From the NCBI GenBank assembly GCA_002633005.1, contig NMRA01000312.1, positions 267,850 to 331,849 on the forward strand: a stretch of DNA of 64,000 nt, given 5' to 3'. The position numbers were made by a program, and so were the translations under genes. Of this stretch, positions 31,376-46,300 are shown one piece after another; the stretch's first letter is position 1; each line of letters begins with the position of its first letter. Origin of the DNA: Phoronis australis. Its lineage: Eukaryota; Phoronida; Phoronidae. The notes under the pieces were generated by a model. It did no database searches. It saw only the letters and a list, made by a program, of their open reading frames with translations, and was not told the origin of the DNA.

Positions 31376-34300
31376 GTAACGGTAAGCTCTCGTACCGTAT
31401 ACGTTGACGATTGACGTCCGTTGACGATACAAATTTGCATTTATTTGTAAGTGTACTGCTTTGGAACGATATAACAAAGAATGAAAGGAACCTGGCATAA
31501 AGTTCATTATAAACTACACCTTTGAGGGCTTGACACTTTGCAAAACATAACGTCAAGTCGCCAAGTACCACCTGGCAAAAATGCTTTTTAGGTGGCGAAA
31601 TGAAGTGATCCAAATAAGGAAACCTCACATCATGGGACGGGGTACAAAAATCCTGGCCCTCAGAAGTGGCGCATAGTTGGCAGCAACAGAGAATGGTAAA
31701 ACTGGGATATGGAATTGAAAACTTACAAACTGGTCATATGTGCAGAAAAGTAGGAACGTGCATTATGAGCGTGGTAAATGCTCTCTTGGGCCCAATGTTC
31801 CATGCTCACTCACCTCTTATGGAAAGCAGAAAGGAAAAAGCAGCTTGTTGCCGAGCAATTCCAACACCATTTGTTTACTTCATGCTGTATGTTGAGCTCA
31901 TGTACATATATGTGCGTAGTGACTTCATTGCTAGGCCACCAAACGAGATCTGGTCATATTAACCACTGCCCTACCTTGGATTAATTGTGAATTGGTTTTT
32001 ACCGCTAAAAATTTCTTGTGTTTCTGCTGCTAAAGTGGAGCGATCACAGGCACTTGTCATGTGCTTTATTTTTTGGTTTACTGAATTGACATCTGGTGGC
32101 ATGTTCAACAAAGTAAATATTTCACAAAATGTTGGATCGCTGATAACAAATTAGTGAATTTACTAAAAGATGTGCTTTCAACTGTGGTAATTTGTTGTGC
32201 AAGTGTGCAGAAACATAACAATGGATTGAGACGAAAATGGAAATTGACCCAATGTATCATGCCTCTCTATTTCATGGGGTTCAAAGTTGACGCATATTAT
32301 TTTTCTGACAAATTTAGCTGCAGAATAACTGACCAATGGCATTTTTTCATGCATGTAAGGGAGTTGCTATACTCAAAGAAGAGGGTAGTTATTAATGGCA
32401 TTACTTTTGCGTCAAATTTTATTTCATCAGTTGTATTTATACAGCTTTGCAACAAGGTTACCATCTGTGCTGCCTGCTTGAGTGTTGCTGCCATAGGGTT
32501 GTCCTGCCCTTAACTTTTGTATGTTTTCATTTTAAGCCAAGGACATTGAGAAAGAAATGATGGTTCGTTACTGATTTTGTTAAATTGAATTCACTAACTT
32601 CTTGAAAAGACATTGCCGATTGGATTGGCGAAGTATGAGTTGGAATTTAGAACATCGACTGTCTCGGAAGGTGTTCTACTCACTCAGAAAAGGCACTATA
32701 ACAATGTGACTTGGGTGGTTTAGTTAAGGTGAGGTCACGAGGTCATTTTCAGAAAAGTTGTTGGTGTAATGTGTTCCCGTCTTGCTGAGACAGAGACTCA
32801 AACCAAAACAGGTTTCACATGGGAGGCCATTCAACAAAATATGCCTTAACAGGGCTCGACATAACGAGCTGCAGGTCGCATTTGCGACCTGAAATTTGGA
32901 AATACGAGCTGAGATTCTTGTCAGCTCGTATCAAGTCGCTAAATGCGACCTGGAATTTCCAACGAATGCGAGCTGAGTTTTTACACTTCTCGGTAGATAC
33001 AAGGCAAATATAAAGCAACTATTGTTAATTCCACCATTACGTGGTTGTTGCCAAATCCAAGTTCAAAAGACCACTAACAGAGAACAGCCCTCCCGATGAA
33101 TTTTAAGCAAGTCGCGTGACCATGGGATATGCAGAATCGATCTTTGACGCGTTTCATTGGCTAACATTTTCGGCCACTGTTGCAAATTTCCGGATTTGCC
33201 GAAGAAAGTTTCGGGCCACATAACATTTGATAAAACCTCACAAAACAGTGGTGTTTCTATTAATTCTTAAGCAACCAACTTATTAAACTTTGTGGTGGAC
33301 AAATATGTTTGTTTTTCGCTTAAGATGTCCTTATTACCAAATATCCACGACAATGTCCCTGATATCGCACTGCGGCACTGGTCGGTCCCGTTGTTAGCGT
33401 GCAAGCGGTCCCGGCTAGACAATCGTGACTTAGATATGTGCGCCTCGTTTTTATCCCATAAGACAGCCAAAGTGAAAGTGACAACCTATTAATCCCCAAA
33501 CAACGATCACATCTTTACTTTCAGTTGCCAAGAAATTCTCTAACCCCATTACTTGTTTCTGGGGCTACCTGAGCGAAATATGATTTGTCTTTCACATGTT
33601 GTTGCCAACGTAAAGTGTAGGCCTATTCTAGCGAATCAAGTGCGGGAACTCACACGTGCGCACCGTTTCGAAGCTGCACATCAAAAGAGAACAGCGACAG
33701 TCCTAAATGAAAGTGTATACCGGCTTGGCTCTGTTAAGCACCCGGGTGNNNNNNNNNNNNNNNNNNNNNNNNNNNNNNNNNNNNNNNNNNNNNNNNNNNN
33801 NNNNNNNNNNNNNNNNNNNNNNNNNNNNNNNNNNNNNNNNNNNNNNNNNNNNNNNNNNNNNNNNNNNNNNNNNNNNNNNNNNNNNNNNNNNNNNNNNNNN
33901 NNNNNNNNNNNNNNNNNNNNNNNNNNNNNNNNNNNNNNNNNNNNNNNNNNNNNNNNNNNNNNNNNNNNNNNNNNNNNNNNNNNNNNNNNNNNNNNNNNNN
34001 NNNNNNNNNNNNNNNNNNNNNNNNNNNNNNNNNNNNNNNNNNNNNNNNNNNNNNNNNNNNNNNNNNNNNNNNNNNNNNNNNNNNNNNNNNNNNNNAGACC
34101 TATCAAAATCCCGGATACTTTTTCAACATTTTCTCCCTTTTCAAATCGCAAACTTAGGTACTCGAATGCACGTGTCAGTTAGCACTAATTCAACTTCCAC
34201 GTCGGGAACTTGACTTGCGCTCTAGAGACTTTCAATGGCGGTCGTGAAGAACAGTAACGCCGTACCTACGTGAACGAAGTCAGTTTTGGGATCTGAAATT

Positions 34301-37300
34301 TGTGAGTATTTAACGCGGCAAGAAATAGCATAATCTAAACATTTTATCGATGATCTAAAATCAATTTTGGCACGTAAAAATGGCGGGAAAATTTTGCGAC
34401 CTGGCATTTATGAATGCGAGCTGGATTTTGGAAATGCAACCTGGGATTCTGGCTAGGTCGCAAAATGCTACCTGGCGATTTTAATAGCGTCGAGCCCTGC
34501 TTAACCTGACTTGGCCACTGTCAAAAATTGTATCTTTTTGGCACCTTTTGTGTTTTGAGGAACACCTTTGAATGTTGTCTGTGTTTTTAAATACTTAGAG
34601 CTCAAACACATACTTCTTGTATTGTAATTTCTTTCAGGTTTAACTCCTTGTTGTTGAATTCGGTGTTGGTAACAGAGTCATCTGATTACATCTGTAGTAG
34701 CCAGGATTTATGATTCTTTTCAGGATGCAGAAAGTACCAATGATGGTGCACCCATGGAAACATCTTGTAAGGAGTCTGCCGATACAGCTGGTATCTGCCC
34801 TGAAGTGACATCTGGTGACGCACAATGTTCTGCTAGTTTGGAAAGTGTAAACAAGACTCAAGAGCATCTAAAGAAATTAAGAGCAGAGATCCGAGCCAGT
34901 CAGAAAGCAAGCATGGTATGATCGTAATATACATTTGTGTATTACTTGACATGATCAGTTTATATGGACAAAATGAAATCCTAAGAAACAAAGCCAACAT
35001 TGGTCTTGATAAAGATTAGTGGTTTAAGTGGGCATATGCAATGAAAAGTATATGTAGTGAAAAATACCTTTATAAAGGTTCATGGAAAACACAATTATTG
35101 TGAAGTTTGGTGCTCATAACAATAATCATTTAATGCTTCAGTCAAACCTCTAAGTTAGTTAAGAGTAAAATTTTCCTTTTCTACTTCAAGTTTGTATTCA
35201 TCTTTATTTACGAGTTCTTGTAGATTATGGCCATCCCAGATTACACTGCAACACTAAAATTTCATATTTACCCACAATGCTGCTGTGTCCATCAAGCACG
35301 TTTGTAGCATGGCGTTTTCGCGCCTTTGGAGTTCCATGTTTCCTTTGTTCTTGTCATATTCCTTTTGCAAGATTTTCTCGGCTAGTTTATGCCATATACC
35401 GTTTCAATGCCAACAAGGTATTACTGCTATGCTGTGGCTACAACTCTGATGGGAGAAAGTTGGATAAATTTGACAAACATGCGTGGAAGCTTTTTCAACA
35501 TCAATCAAACCTCTTAAAATGTATCTGACAATCCAAAACTAGGTAATGAAAACAATGCGCTTTCTTTCCTTGGGAACATTGTGTAATCCAAGATAGACCT
35601 ATTATTGTCACACAGTCTATAAATATGATACCTCACCAGTTTCAGCACAGCATTGTGCATTTTCTTGGGTTGTTTTGATTAGTTTAACATGGCATTTTCT
35701 TTTCACCACACTCCGTGCTCGCTGAAGACTGAATAATTTCTTCGGTCCCATTTACACGGCGGCTTTGACACAGCACATACTGACGTGGCATGAGTGTGCT
35801 TGAGGAATTTTATTTAATGGTCCATTTTTAGTTAGGGCAACTTGCACGCCTGATCACATTGCTTGGTGCCATCTTCCCATGTACAAAAGTCCTTACTGGT
35901 GATGAAGCATGATTGCATAATTCTGCCTTTATTCTCCAGTCGTTAACTTTCACGATGACACAGTTTTCTTGTGTGCCATGTATGGTAAAATCTCACCAAC
36001 TTTGAACAAAAATAATTACCAAAATTGGTTCTTTATCATTTCTCAAATGTTTTTATCTGCCATTGTGACATGCAACAACGTACAGCTACATTGCTGCGTG
36101 CAGTGTGAAAATGGTGCTGTCAAAGCACAGTCTCATGTTAGCATGCTAATCCTATTATTTTAGCAAAAGGCCAAACTCTACCTCACTTTGCATGAGATGT
36201 ATAGGCAGACAGACGTAAGCAGCACAGACCAGCCTCAGTTGTATATGATGGACCTTCAGCACCTGTTACTGTACGCCTTGCAGGGAAACGTTGCCAGTTA
36301 CAAACCAAGGTATATTCAACAACAAGCACAAAATAATGTGGCTACAGAATCCAATATTAAATTGTTCAGTCTTTGTTAAATGTAACATAATCCTAAGAAA
36401 ATTAGTGACGGAGGTCACTCTATAATGTTTTGTGAAGAGGGGACTCGTCATATCCAAAAGTACAGTTTGTTGCAGCTTAGTCCAAGACATTGCGTGATTG
36501 GTAGTTGCAGTATGGCTTCTGGGGGTCGCACAATGCATGATTTAGAGCCAAAATAAAGTTGTGCAAGTTTCATACTACTGTAGCTTTTCGAAACGATTAG
36601 TAGTCCTTATTTAATAAATGATGACTTGAAAAACATGACGTATAATAATATATGACTCAGTTTGAGTTACTTTTTCTAATGTACAAAGGTTTGATTTGTA
36701 ATTACTGTGGTTACACTGGTTTTTGACATACTGGTCCAGAAGATGACTGCTTGATTAAATTCCAGTCCCCGAAGAAAATCACCTGTCATTTAAACCTAAG
36801 TTGACTTTCTTGGATGAAAATTGAAGCAACAAAGTATGACTTGTGCCGTATGGTACACATTTAAGTGAAGTTCTATTTTTGTCACTTGTTTTTCTTCGAT
36901 CGTTTCACTCGCAATTTCAAGTTCACGAAAGTTACACTCGTCACCAGCGGCAGTGGTCGCTGGGGACATTGTGTTGTTAGCGTTTCTGCAGTGCATTAAA
37001 ATGGCCGTGTTGTTGAAATATGCATTTATCAGGTCTAAAGTCCACAACAAGCTTTCAATGCTACGCAACAAATTTATTCTTCAAATAACCATTCCTGTCT
37101 CACAGTTTTAGGAGCCAAATAGCAGCCTTGTTCACAGTCGAAGCCGAAGCTCTACACACAACTTGTTTGTGGTTGACCTATTTTTCCATTCAGTGTCAAG
37201 CGAGTAAATGTCGGGATCACGTGTTTATGACTGATCTATTTTTCCCATGTACCAAAATGCCAAAGGAGCGTACTCGAATCATCCAATAATAGAATTACAC

Positions 37301-40300
37301 ACTAAGTTGAACTATTTCGACGTGTTTTGTTTCATGCAAAAAATAGTTATTGGTTATGTGACCAACACAATATTTTTTCTTGTGAAATACTGCATCATTC
37401 TCACGCATCAATACCTTGTGGAAGATTTTTTGACAGGAAGTTTTTCAATGCTTGTAGTTTGCATCTTCAACAACTTTGAGGACAATTGTACAGCAGGTCA
37501 GTCCTAGAATATCGGCGTTCCACATGACTCTGTGTATATTCTCCTATTTCAAATTACCTACTTACGTACTTGAATACACATGTCGGTTAGAGAGTGCTTA
37601 TTTAACTTTTGGTTCGGCACGTAGCCATACCGTTACGGCAAATCCTTTGAACTTTGGTTCAGCGTATTCATTTTCAGTGTATTAAATTCCAAAGGTTTGG
37701 GATAACCAGGGCAGCTCTTTGCTTAAGTGGTTAATTGTTTTAGGGTAATCAAATGCCCAAAATTTAATTGGCGCGTGCATAGATTAGTTTTGTTTAATGT
37801 AAATGATCAAATATTTTGCCGGTCTCGAGGATCAGCGGGGATATAAAATTCCGGTCTGACTTAAAAAAATTCCTGTAATGTGCTGGTATTTACTGGTATT
37901 TACTGGTATTTACTGGTATTTACTGGTATTTACTGGTATTCACTGGTATTTACTAGTATTTACTAGTATTTACTGGTATTTACTGGTAAACAGAAACATT
38001 AATTATCTACATACTTTGTAGTATGAATCTATTTTCAAATAGTTATGTTACAGCTTTGCACTTGCAAACTTCTGTTGACGTCAAGTAGATCAAGTAACAT
38101 AATTTGAATATTGTCCTGTGTGCCTCTCTAGGTGGTGTCGGTTGTTGCGAGTTGGTAAGCTGCAGTCCGTTGCTGTACTTGTGGTGAATAGCTTGAGTTA
38201 CCAGGACTTTGTCAACAACATTGATTGTTTCCCTAATATTTCTGACCAATTCAGTATGGTAAGTTTACAGCTTCAAACAGAAATGCTTAGCTCAATGTTA
38301 ACTAATCATTTCTCTTCTTGACATTATCGTTTTGGATGTCAAAATGACTCATTGGCCTATGTGCCTATGTTTTCAAAATATGTCATGTCTATTGTTGAAG
38401 TTGTTGAATGAGAAGGTAAAGGATGTCATTACCAGTGATATGGAAAATATCAATAGATAAGCAATAGTGCATGAAAACTACATGTGTCAGTAAAATTATA
38501 CTGGAGGAACATATCATTCATCTTGGTTCACCCTCTATTGACGGGTAGTAACACCTGGAATGCAAGCACCTGCAGTTAAAATATGCTTCAGTTGTCCAGA
38601 ATTTTTATCAGGGAGGCATATGACAGAACTTTTGGACTGTTTGTTTAAATTGCATCTGAGAAAATAGCCAACCCAATGGATAAATCTGGAATTTCTGAAA
38701 CTTATCTTCTTCTGTAAGCGACTGTGCCAATATTATGCTACCATTATGCGTTTTCTAAAAATTGCATTCATTGCATGTTAGTGTGGTTTTTGCNTGGTAT
38801 TTACTGGTATTTACTAGTATTTACTGGTATTCACTGGTATTTACTGGTATTCACTGGTATTTACTGGTATTTACTGGTATTTACTGGTATTCACTGGTAT
38901 TTACTAGTATTTACTGGTATTCACTGGTATTTACTGGTATTTACTGGTATTTACTAGTATTTACTGGTATTTACTGGTATTTACTGGTAAACAGAAACAT
39001 TAATTATCTACATACTTTGTAGTATGAATCTAGTTTCAAATAGTTATGTTACAGCTTTGCAGTTGCAAACTTCTGTTGACATCAAGTAGATCAAGTAACA
39101 TAATTTGAATGTTGTTCTGTGTGCCTCTCTAGGTGGTGTCGGTTGTTGCGAGTTGGTAAGCTGCAGTCTGTTGCTGTACTTGTGGTGAATAGCTTGAGTT
39201 ACCAGGACTTTGTCAACAACATTGATTGTTTCCCTAATATTTCTGACCAATTCAGTATGGTAAGTTTACAGCTTCAAACAGAAATGCTTAGCTCAATGTT
39301 AACTAATCATTTCTCTTCTTGACATTATCGTTTTGGATGTCAAAATGACTCATTGGCCAATGTGCCTATGTTTTCAAAATATGTCATGTCTATTGTTGAA
39401 GTTGTTGAATGAGAAGGTAAAGGATGTCATTACCAGTGATATGGAAAATATCAATTGATAAGCAATTATAGTGCATGAAAACTACATGTGTCAGTAAGAT
39501 TATACTGGAGGAACATATCATTCATCTTGGTTCACCCTCTATTGACGGGTAGTAACACCTGGAATGCAAGCACCTGCAGTTAAAATATGCTTCAGTTGTC
39601 CAGAATTTTTATCAGGGAGGCATATGACAGAACTTTTGGACTGTTTGTTTAAATTGCATCTGAGAAAATAGCCAACCCAATGGATAAATCTGGAATTTCT
39701 GAAACTTATCTTCTTCTGTAAGCGACTGTGCCAATATTATGCTACCATTATGCGTTTTCTAAAAATTGCATTCATTGCATGTTAGTGTGGTTTTTTCAGA
39801 AAGTAGAAATTATCTCCCCCTACCAGTACGGGATGAGCTTGATGGACGAGCTGTTCTGGGTACCTCTCAGCTGCACTAAACTGTGGAAGTTGACAGAGAC
39901 AATGAGAGAAGGTATGAACAATGGCTCATTGTGTCTCTTGCTTCTTACATGTGTGACTGTTTTTGTATTAGTATTTATGACTTTCCTTAGTTGTTGAATC
40001 TTTTTTACCGTTTTTGATAAGTTTTGATTGGTTTTGATAAGTTTTGATTGGTTTTGAATAGACAAGATTTCACAAGTTTTCTCAAAGTTGTTCTGTTTTT
40101 CATTAGAGTGATTTAATGTGGTCAGTGGCTTCTGTATGTCATTGCAGCCAATCAGTTAAAACAACAAGAAGTGTGCCGTGTGAAGAATACACACGATGTT
40201 TTCTCACGGAGACTGCTGCTGCTTAACCCCAATCAGCTCATCATGGAAGGCTACCCTCTCCCCCTACAGAAGAGTAAGAGTAAGTCGAGTGGCTTTAACT

Positions 40301-43300
40301 AATCTACAGACTCTCCTCCAGGTCTCCCTTGCTACTCCTCTGGGTTATCTCCCATGCTTAACGCCTACCTGTAAAATTTCCAAACTGTTACATTCAGGTA
40401 CCCACGCTCAATTTACGGTCCACCCCAATTTATACGACCGTGACTTCCTTGAAATAATCTTTGTGAATGCAGGTCTGACATGAATTTTAGTTGTCAAAAT
40501 GTAGACCACTTGCGTTGCTTTTGAGTACAGTACGAAAGGTGAATAATTTCGGCTGTGTCTTGCCTTATTCTGGTGGGACATTACCCAACTCTTCTTCTGG
40601 GTTGTATTTTACAATTGATGGACTTACCTGAATCGACCGTTTGGATAGGTGCCCATCCTGACCTCTCAAAAATCTCCCAACTCCTTACATTTAAATCCCC
40701 CAGTTGAAATGTCTTGAGTGCTAACCAGAAAGAATATTTTTATGTTAAATTGAAAAAAATGCTTCTTGTCATTACAAATGCCCATTACAACATTTTGAGT
40801 TTAACACAAATTTTAAGGTTGGTTGTGCGAAAGGAAATGAGCTTAAAGTAGGTGGATAAACAAAAAAATTAATTTTGACTGTTTTTTACATTTTCATATC
40901 ATCCTAATCTTTAATTCTTGATGCACAGTATACTGAAGAAAAATAAAATCATTCTGAAAATCCAAAGTTGTTTTTTTAGCTATATTTGACCAAGCCTCAG
41001 TAAGTCATATGGCTTGAGTGCTCACCAGCTCAGTGATTGACAACTGGGGCGGAGCTTATATACAAGGACACTAGCTCTAATCTAACCCTGTCAACAAGCA
41101 TTGTGTAACCAGGCAATCGAGAGTGATGTACCAGCTGATATTGGTGTTGTAGCAAGACCAAGAATAAAACAATTCTATTTTTGACCATGTGAAAGTTAGT
41201 AGTGAAATGGTGAACTAGCCTGAGCCTGTTTGTCTATCTGCAAAAAAATAAGTTGAGTACGCCAAGCCCTACCGAAGCCATCACTGCACTCAGCTTGAGG
41301 AGTCCGTGCAGAAGTTGTGCATGTATAAGAGAAGTCGGTAATATAAGGTCAGTTGTCTTGCGAGAGGACGCTGAGTGTCGACGTGGGTGGTGTTGCACGA
41401 TTCGGTGAGAGTGCATACACGCGCTGTGAAGACAAGCCGCGCGCGCGACACATGGACAACTACATGCCGTCAGAGTAGAGTCTTCGCAGATAAACCGTGC
41501 TTCTGTGCTGGGAACGTGCCGTGGAGAAACTAGGTTGTCAAACCCAGAGGATTTTTAACTTGCCACTGGCCGTAACCCAAAGAATTAGAGAAATGACCCA
41601 GTGTTCAACATAACAAAAAATTTTCTAGTGCATAGATTCAAACGTAACCCTGAATTAAAACTCATGATATTATACGATTTTAGAGGAAAGCAATATAAGA
41701 AACTTTAGTAACTTGAGAACCTCACCCAAGCGGCGCTATTTGCGCAGAAAGTGATATTTTCTTATCCCAAAGTCCATTCGGTACAGGCACGTAAAAATGT
41801 TGAACCATTACTATGAAAGTAGTTCTTTATCCTCGTCGCCAATATTGTTATGTAGGCAGTAACGCGGCGATTTGATATAACACATATATTGGTTGATGAT
41901 AATATTGGAATACTAACAAATAGGTCTGTGTAATATAGTTAGAGAGTCTTTTACAAACTGAGTGGAGAGTTCAGATGAATCGTATAAACAATCAACACAT
42001 GGTGGTCGGCACACCAGTACAGCAGACAATAGATCAACGCTAAGCTCCGCCCACGTGACAGCCATATTTGTTTTGGTCGTCTGTCGTGCATCACAAGTTC
42101 GAAAAAATGATTAAAATTACGCTGTAAACAAACAGGTATGTCACATTTTCTAAATATGAAGTAAATATCAGCTTTATTTCTAGTACTTCAACAAAAATTG
42201 GAACATAATGACCACGCATTCTGAACGAAATTTGATCTCAAGTGGCAATCGATGACCGCTTAACTTCAAAGCCGTTTTTCTCGGCTCGTGATTTCAGGAT
42301 AGTGACACGATTCTCGGGCCTATTTTTCCACAACACGTGGGTCAATTTTAACGAAAGTTGCAAATTTGAAATCCTCTTGGACTGAAGTAAAATCGCGTGC
42401 CAGGGTTTTTTGATAAATGGACCAGATTTTTAGTTATTAGACGGAAAGTGACCAAATGACAAAAAGTGGCGTGCTTGCCCCAACTCACACACAAAAAATG
42501 CCACAAAATCAAGATCATAATGATTTTGTACATATATTTGGTATGGATAAGTAGAATATTGCGTAAGGAAATAGTTGATGATGATCCCTGTGCATTTTGA
42601 AAAAAAATTCGAGGTAAAATTGGATTTGTTGAAAATTAAAAAATACGATTTTTTAAAAAAACGAACTACAAAAAAACAAATGTTTTTCGATTTTTGTCAC
42701 TTTCAGAGTCATGTCTAATTAGTTAAAACTCCCTTTTTACTCATTTTAGTTAGGAACCTGGAGATTTGATCAGTGTATACACCTACCTTAATACTACGGT
42801 TATGTGAGGCCCTCGGAAAACGTTCAAATTTGGCAGCAACTGCGGAACATCATATCTCAGAGATTGGTGATTGGATTCATATGAAACTTTATCACACTTT
42901 GCTTTATGTCACAATATTAGCTTTATGCACTCTTCTTCAATACACTATTAGGAATTGTTTTTACTTTTACGTGAATTGCAGCAAAATTATGTTATTCATA
43001 CCATTATTTTGCTATCATTTTACCTTCGTTTTTTGCCAAGACATGGTCATGTGACGCAATTAATGGCAGTTTGGTATAAAGTCAAAAATCAAATTCTACA
43101 GGCTTTCTACTTTCAGAAAATATACACTTTTACTCAGTTTTATAGTTCTGTAGATAAATACACCGATTTGTCAATAACGTTTTACAGTCTGAGTCAATTG
43201 TCATGAAACATGCCCGAGCTTTAATTGCTCCTTGTGTTTCAGATTATGTGTACAGTTGTGAGACTTACCAGGAAGTCACAGACTCCAGCCCACTATTTGC

Positions 43301-46300
43301 TATTGACTGTGAAATGGTAGGTTAGTGTACACAAAGCACTGCTTCTTGCCCATATATGGTCACCTTCTAAGGTCAAAGGTGGAGTTGGCTGAACCAATGT
43401 CTGCTAAAAGTCATTTTTGTTGTGTGTAACTTTTAGTATGTATCTCAACAGTTTTGTTTTCAAGTGCTGTTTTTTAATGAGGTAACAAAAGGAGTGCTAG
43501 ACGCTTAGCTTAACATCAACTTGCCAAATGCGACTTCTGGAAATTCGCAAAATGAAATCTGAGGTCACCAAAGTTGACGTCAACCAAAAAAATGTCTTGT
43601 GGTTATCGGCATTATTTGAAAATTATGTGTACCTCAGGTCTCCCGTACGTATTCACTGTTCAATTCCTCAATTCCTCCTAGCACCAGAGAATGTAGGTGA
43701 CTGGATACGCTGGAGACAGGTGTGTCATGGTCTGACCTTACCAGATTTTTTCTGAAGAATTCCCGCCGACTTCCGTCTGTTTACTTCCTGTTGTAATTTT
43801 AATGCGTGCAAGGATGGCAAATGCACTGGTTTCATGAAATCAATGGAAAAATAATTATTGTGAACCAAAAGTATTGAACATAGGAAACGTGTTGCAAGCT
43901 GCAGGCCCCCAAGTCAAGCCCTGAAAAGGGATTGTCGTGTCCAGTTATCTGAACCCAGTTTCATAGAAAGGGAATTAAGGCCTGAATTTGAAATTTTTGT
44001 CTGATGCTACCACTTCACTATAATTGCTGAGAAAAACTATATCATAATTTAGCAATAACTTATACAACCTATTTGAGTCAGTTGATGAATACTAGATATC
44101 CAGTTGATAAATATCAACAAAAAAATTAAAACTAATTCTGGACTTACATTTCAGCTGAGCAACGTTGCATCCTTATTGCGAGGAAAGTCCTCGCGATGAG
44201 GACGCAATGTCGCTCAGTTGAAATTTAGGTCCAATATTAGTTTTAAGTTTTTCTTTGCTGAAACCTTTTCGAGTGATAATCAATTATTGGTTTAATTTCA
44301 TAGACTTTGTACTTTGCAGAAATAGCTGTACGGAGTGCATGTCTGAATTTGTGACGTGTCTATGCCTTAAGTTATATTTCATTTTATGAAACTGGACCGT
44401 GGTCTTCATTCATTAATTTAACAAAAATGTTTCTGCTTGGTGTACTTCTGGGCACTGTTACCTGATATCAGAGTCAAAAAATTAAACAAAAATAACAGAA
44501 TTTTGCAGCTGGTATGCATGACCTTCTGTCATGAAACTAACTTTTGATTTGCTCCGTTTACCTATTGGATGGACATCTACATATTCAGAGTGGGCAGTGT
44601 TAAAGTGTCCAGTTAAAGCCCTGAACATTTTCTTGCAGTGCATGACGACTAGAAAGAAAGCTGAGCTGACCCGAATCTCGGTGATCAATGAGAACCTAGA
44701 GGTGCTGTTTGACTCCTATGTAAAACCATTCAATCCCATTACTGACTATTTAACTCAGTAAGTTCTTCGTGACGTCTGTGTCCGCGGTCAAATTTTTGTA
44801 CTTGAAATCGCTCCGAAAATTATTTGTGACACTTTCCGTACTACTGAAGTATGAACTCGAGATCTGTGTTTGTGAACTTGAGAACATTATGGTTTGCATT
44901 TGCACCTGATGACCCCTAGATTTGACCTACTAACTCGAGTAAAAACTGAATTTTGAGTCCAGGTTTAAATTTATTGATTTAATGCTGGGGTCATTAAGTG
45001 CAGACTAACATTAGACAGTCATCCATGTAAACCATATTGTACTCAAGGTTTGAATAATGAACTCTTGTCTGGAGTTTGCTCAAAAGTAGAACAAAATGTG
45101 GCTAAAATAACATTGATTTCAAGTACAAAGATTATATCTCAGACCCGTTCTTGGTAACTTAATGAACAGTCTATGCCCATGTAATTATTCCCACAAGTCT
45201 AAAATATATGCGAGAATGTGGTTAAAACAGAAAGTTTGTTTCTGTGCCAGTGCACAGAACAGTATATTTGTTTAGGGCATTGTATTTTGAGAGTTGGGGC
45301 TTGAGTTTGATCATCATTGCCTATCATTTCTTCTGGTATTTTTGGTGGTGTTTAATGAATTAGAGCCTGCGTATTTCTCTTGTCCACGATAAGTATGCAT
45401 TAGCTGTTCTCACTTGTCTTGTTCTATGAGATTTAAGTTTGTTGGTGTATTAACTCAAGCCATCCAGCTACTAGTCAGGAAAGTCTGACATACTTCATTG
45501 GAAATATTTACAAAATTGAGGTACTTAAAATTTATCTTAATTTGTATTGTGATCAGGGGCGGATCCAGGATTTTGAGTTGGGGGGCAGGGTAGAGTATTA
45601 GCCAGAATTTTGCACGTCAGACATTTGCACCCCCAAAATGCCAAGTGGAATCTGGTAGAATTTTAGGGAGGGCCATAACCCCCTTGGCCCCCCTCTAAAT
45701 CCGCCACTGGTGATATCTATGAATATTGCATAATACTAAATTAAAAACATTTGAGACTGTCAAAGGAGACCATATAGTTCACTTTAAGTCTGTTTAATTA
45801 AATTTGCCGTACCACTTAACCCCTTGACCATAATGTATTCTAAGTGGTTCATTTTGTGTTGATTTGTCTAAAATATGTAGCTCACATTTTCCTTCCCTTT
45901 CACAGATTCAGTGGAATTACAGAGCACACACTTCGCAATGTGTCAACGAGACTCATTGACATACAGAAGGTTGTACGCAGTCTTCTGCCACCAGACGCCA
46001 TCTTGTGTGGCCAGTCACTCAATGCCGATCTCCACGCTTTGGAGGTTTGTTTATACGTAGATCCATCTTTTTTGTGAGACACCCCTACCCCTGTGTTAAT
46101 TCGTGTTGACTCAGTCGTATTGGTCAATGCTAACGCGCTGCACACATCTAGTATGATAATGACTGTTGTTTTTAACGGATTTTCATGAAATTTGGTGTGT
46201 AGGCACGTATTAGTACGATGACGCTGTCCTTCCGTTTTCGGATGGATTCGAAGTAGTTTGCGCCACCTAGTAGCCGTTTTTACTGTTTTCGAGTCTGTTT

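Larger units (their letters stand above)
37990..39795 (+). repeat. Tandem duplication of about 1 kb including REXO5 exon 4
   Basis: 37990-38793 matches 38991-39795 with about ten single-base or small indel differences, near 1-1.5 percent. Both copies begin right after the 10-bp array. The divergence level is typical of two alleles of one locus. Confidence 0.9.

Noticed and set aside
33553-34213. Open frames of about 160-210 codons
   Set aside because: They run across 347 N, so openness means nothing.
38724-39022. Repeats of GIYWYLLVFT
   Set aside because: Translation of the 10-bp array next to the single N.
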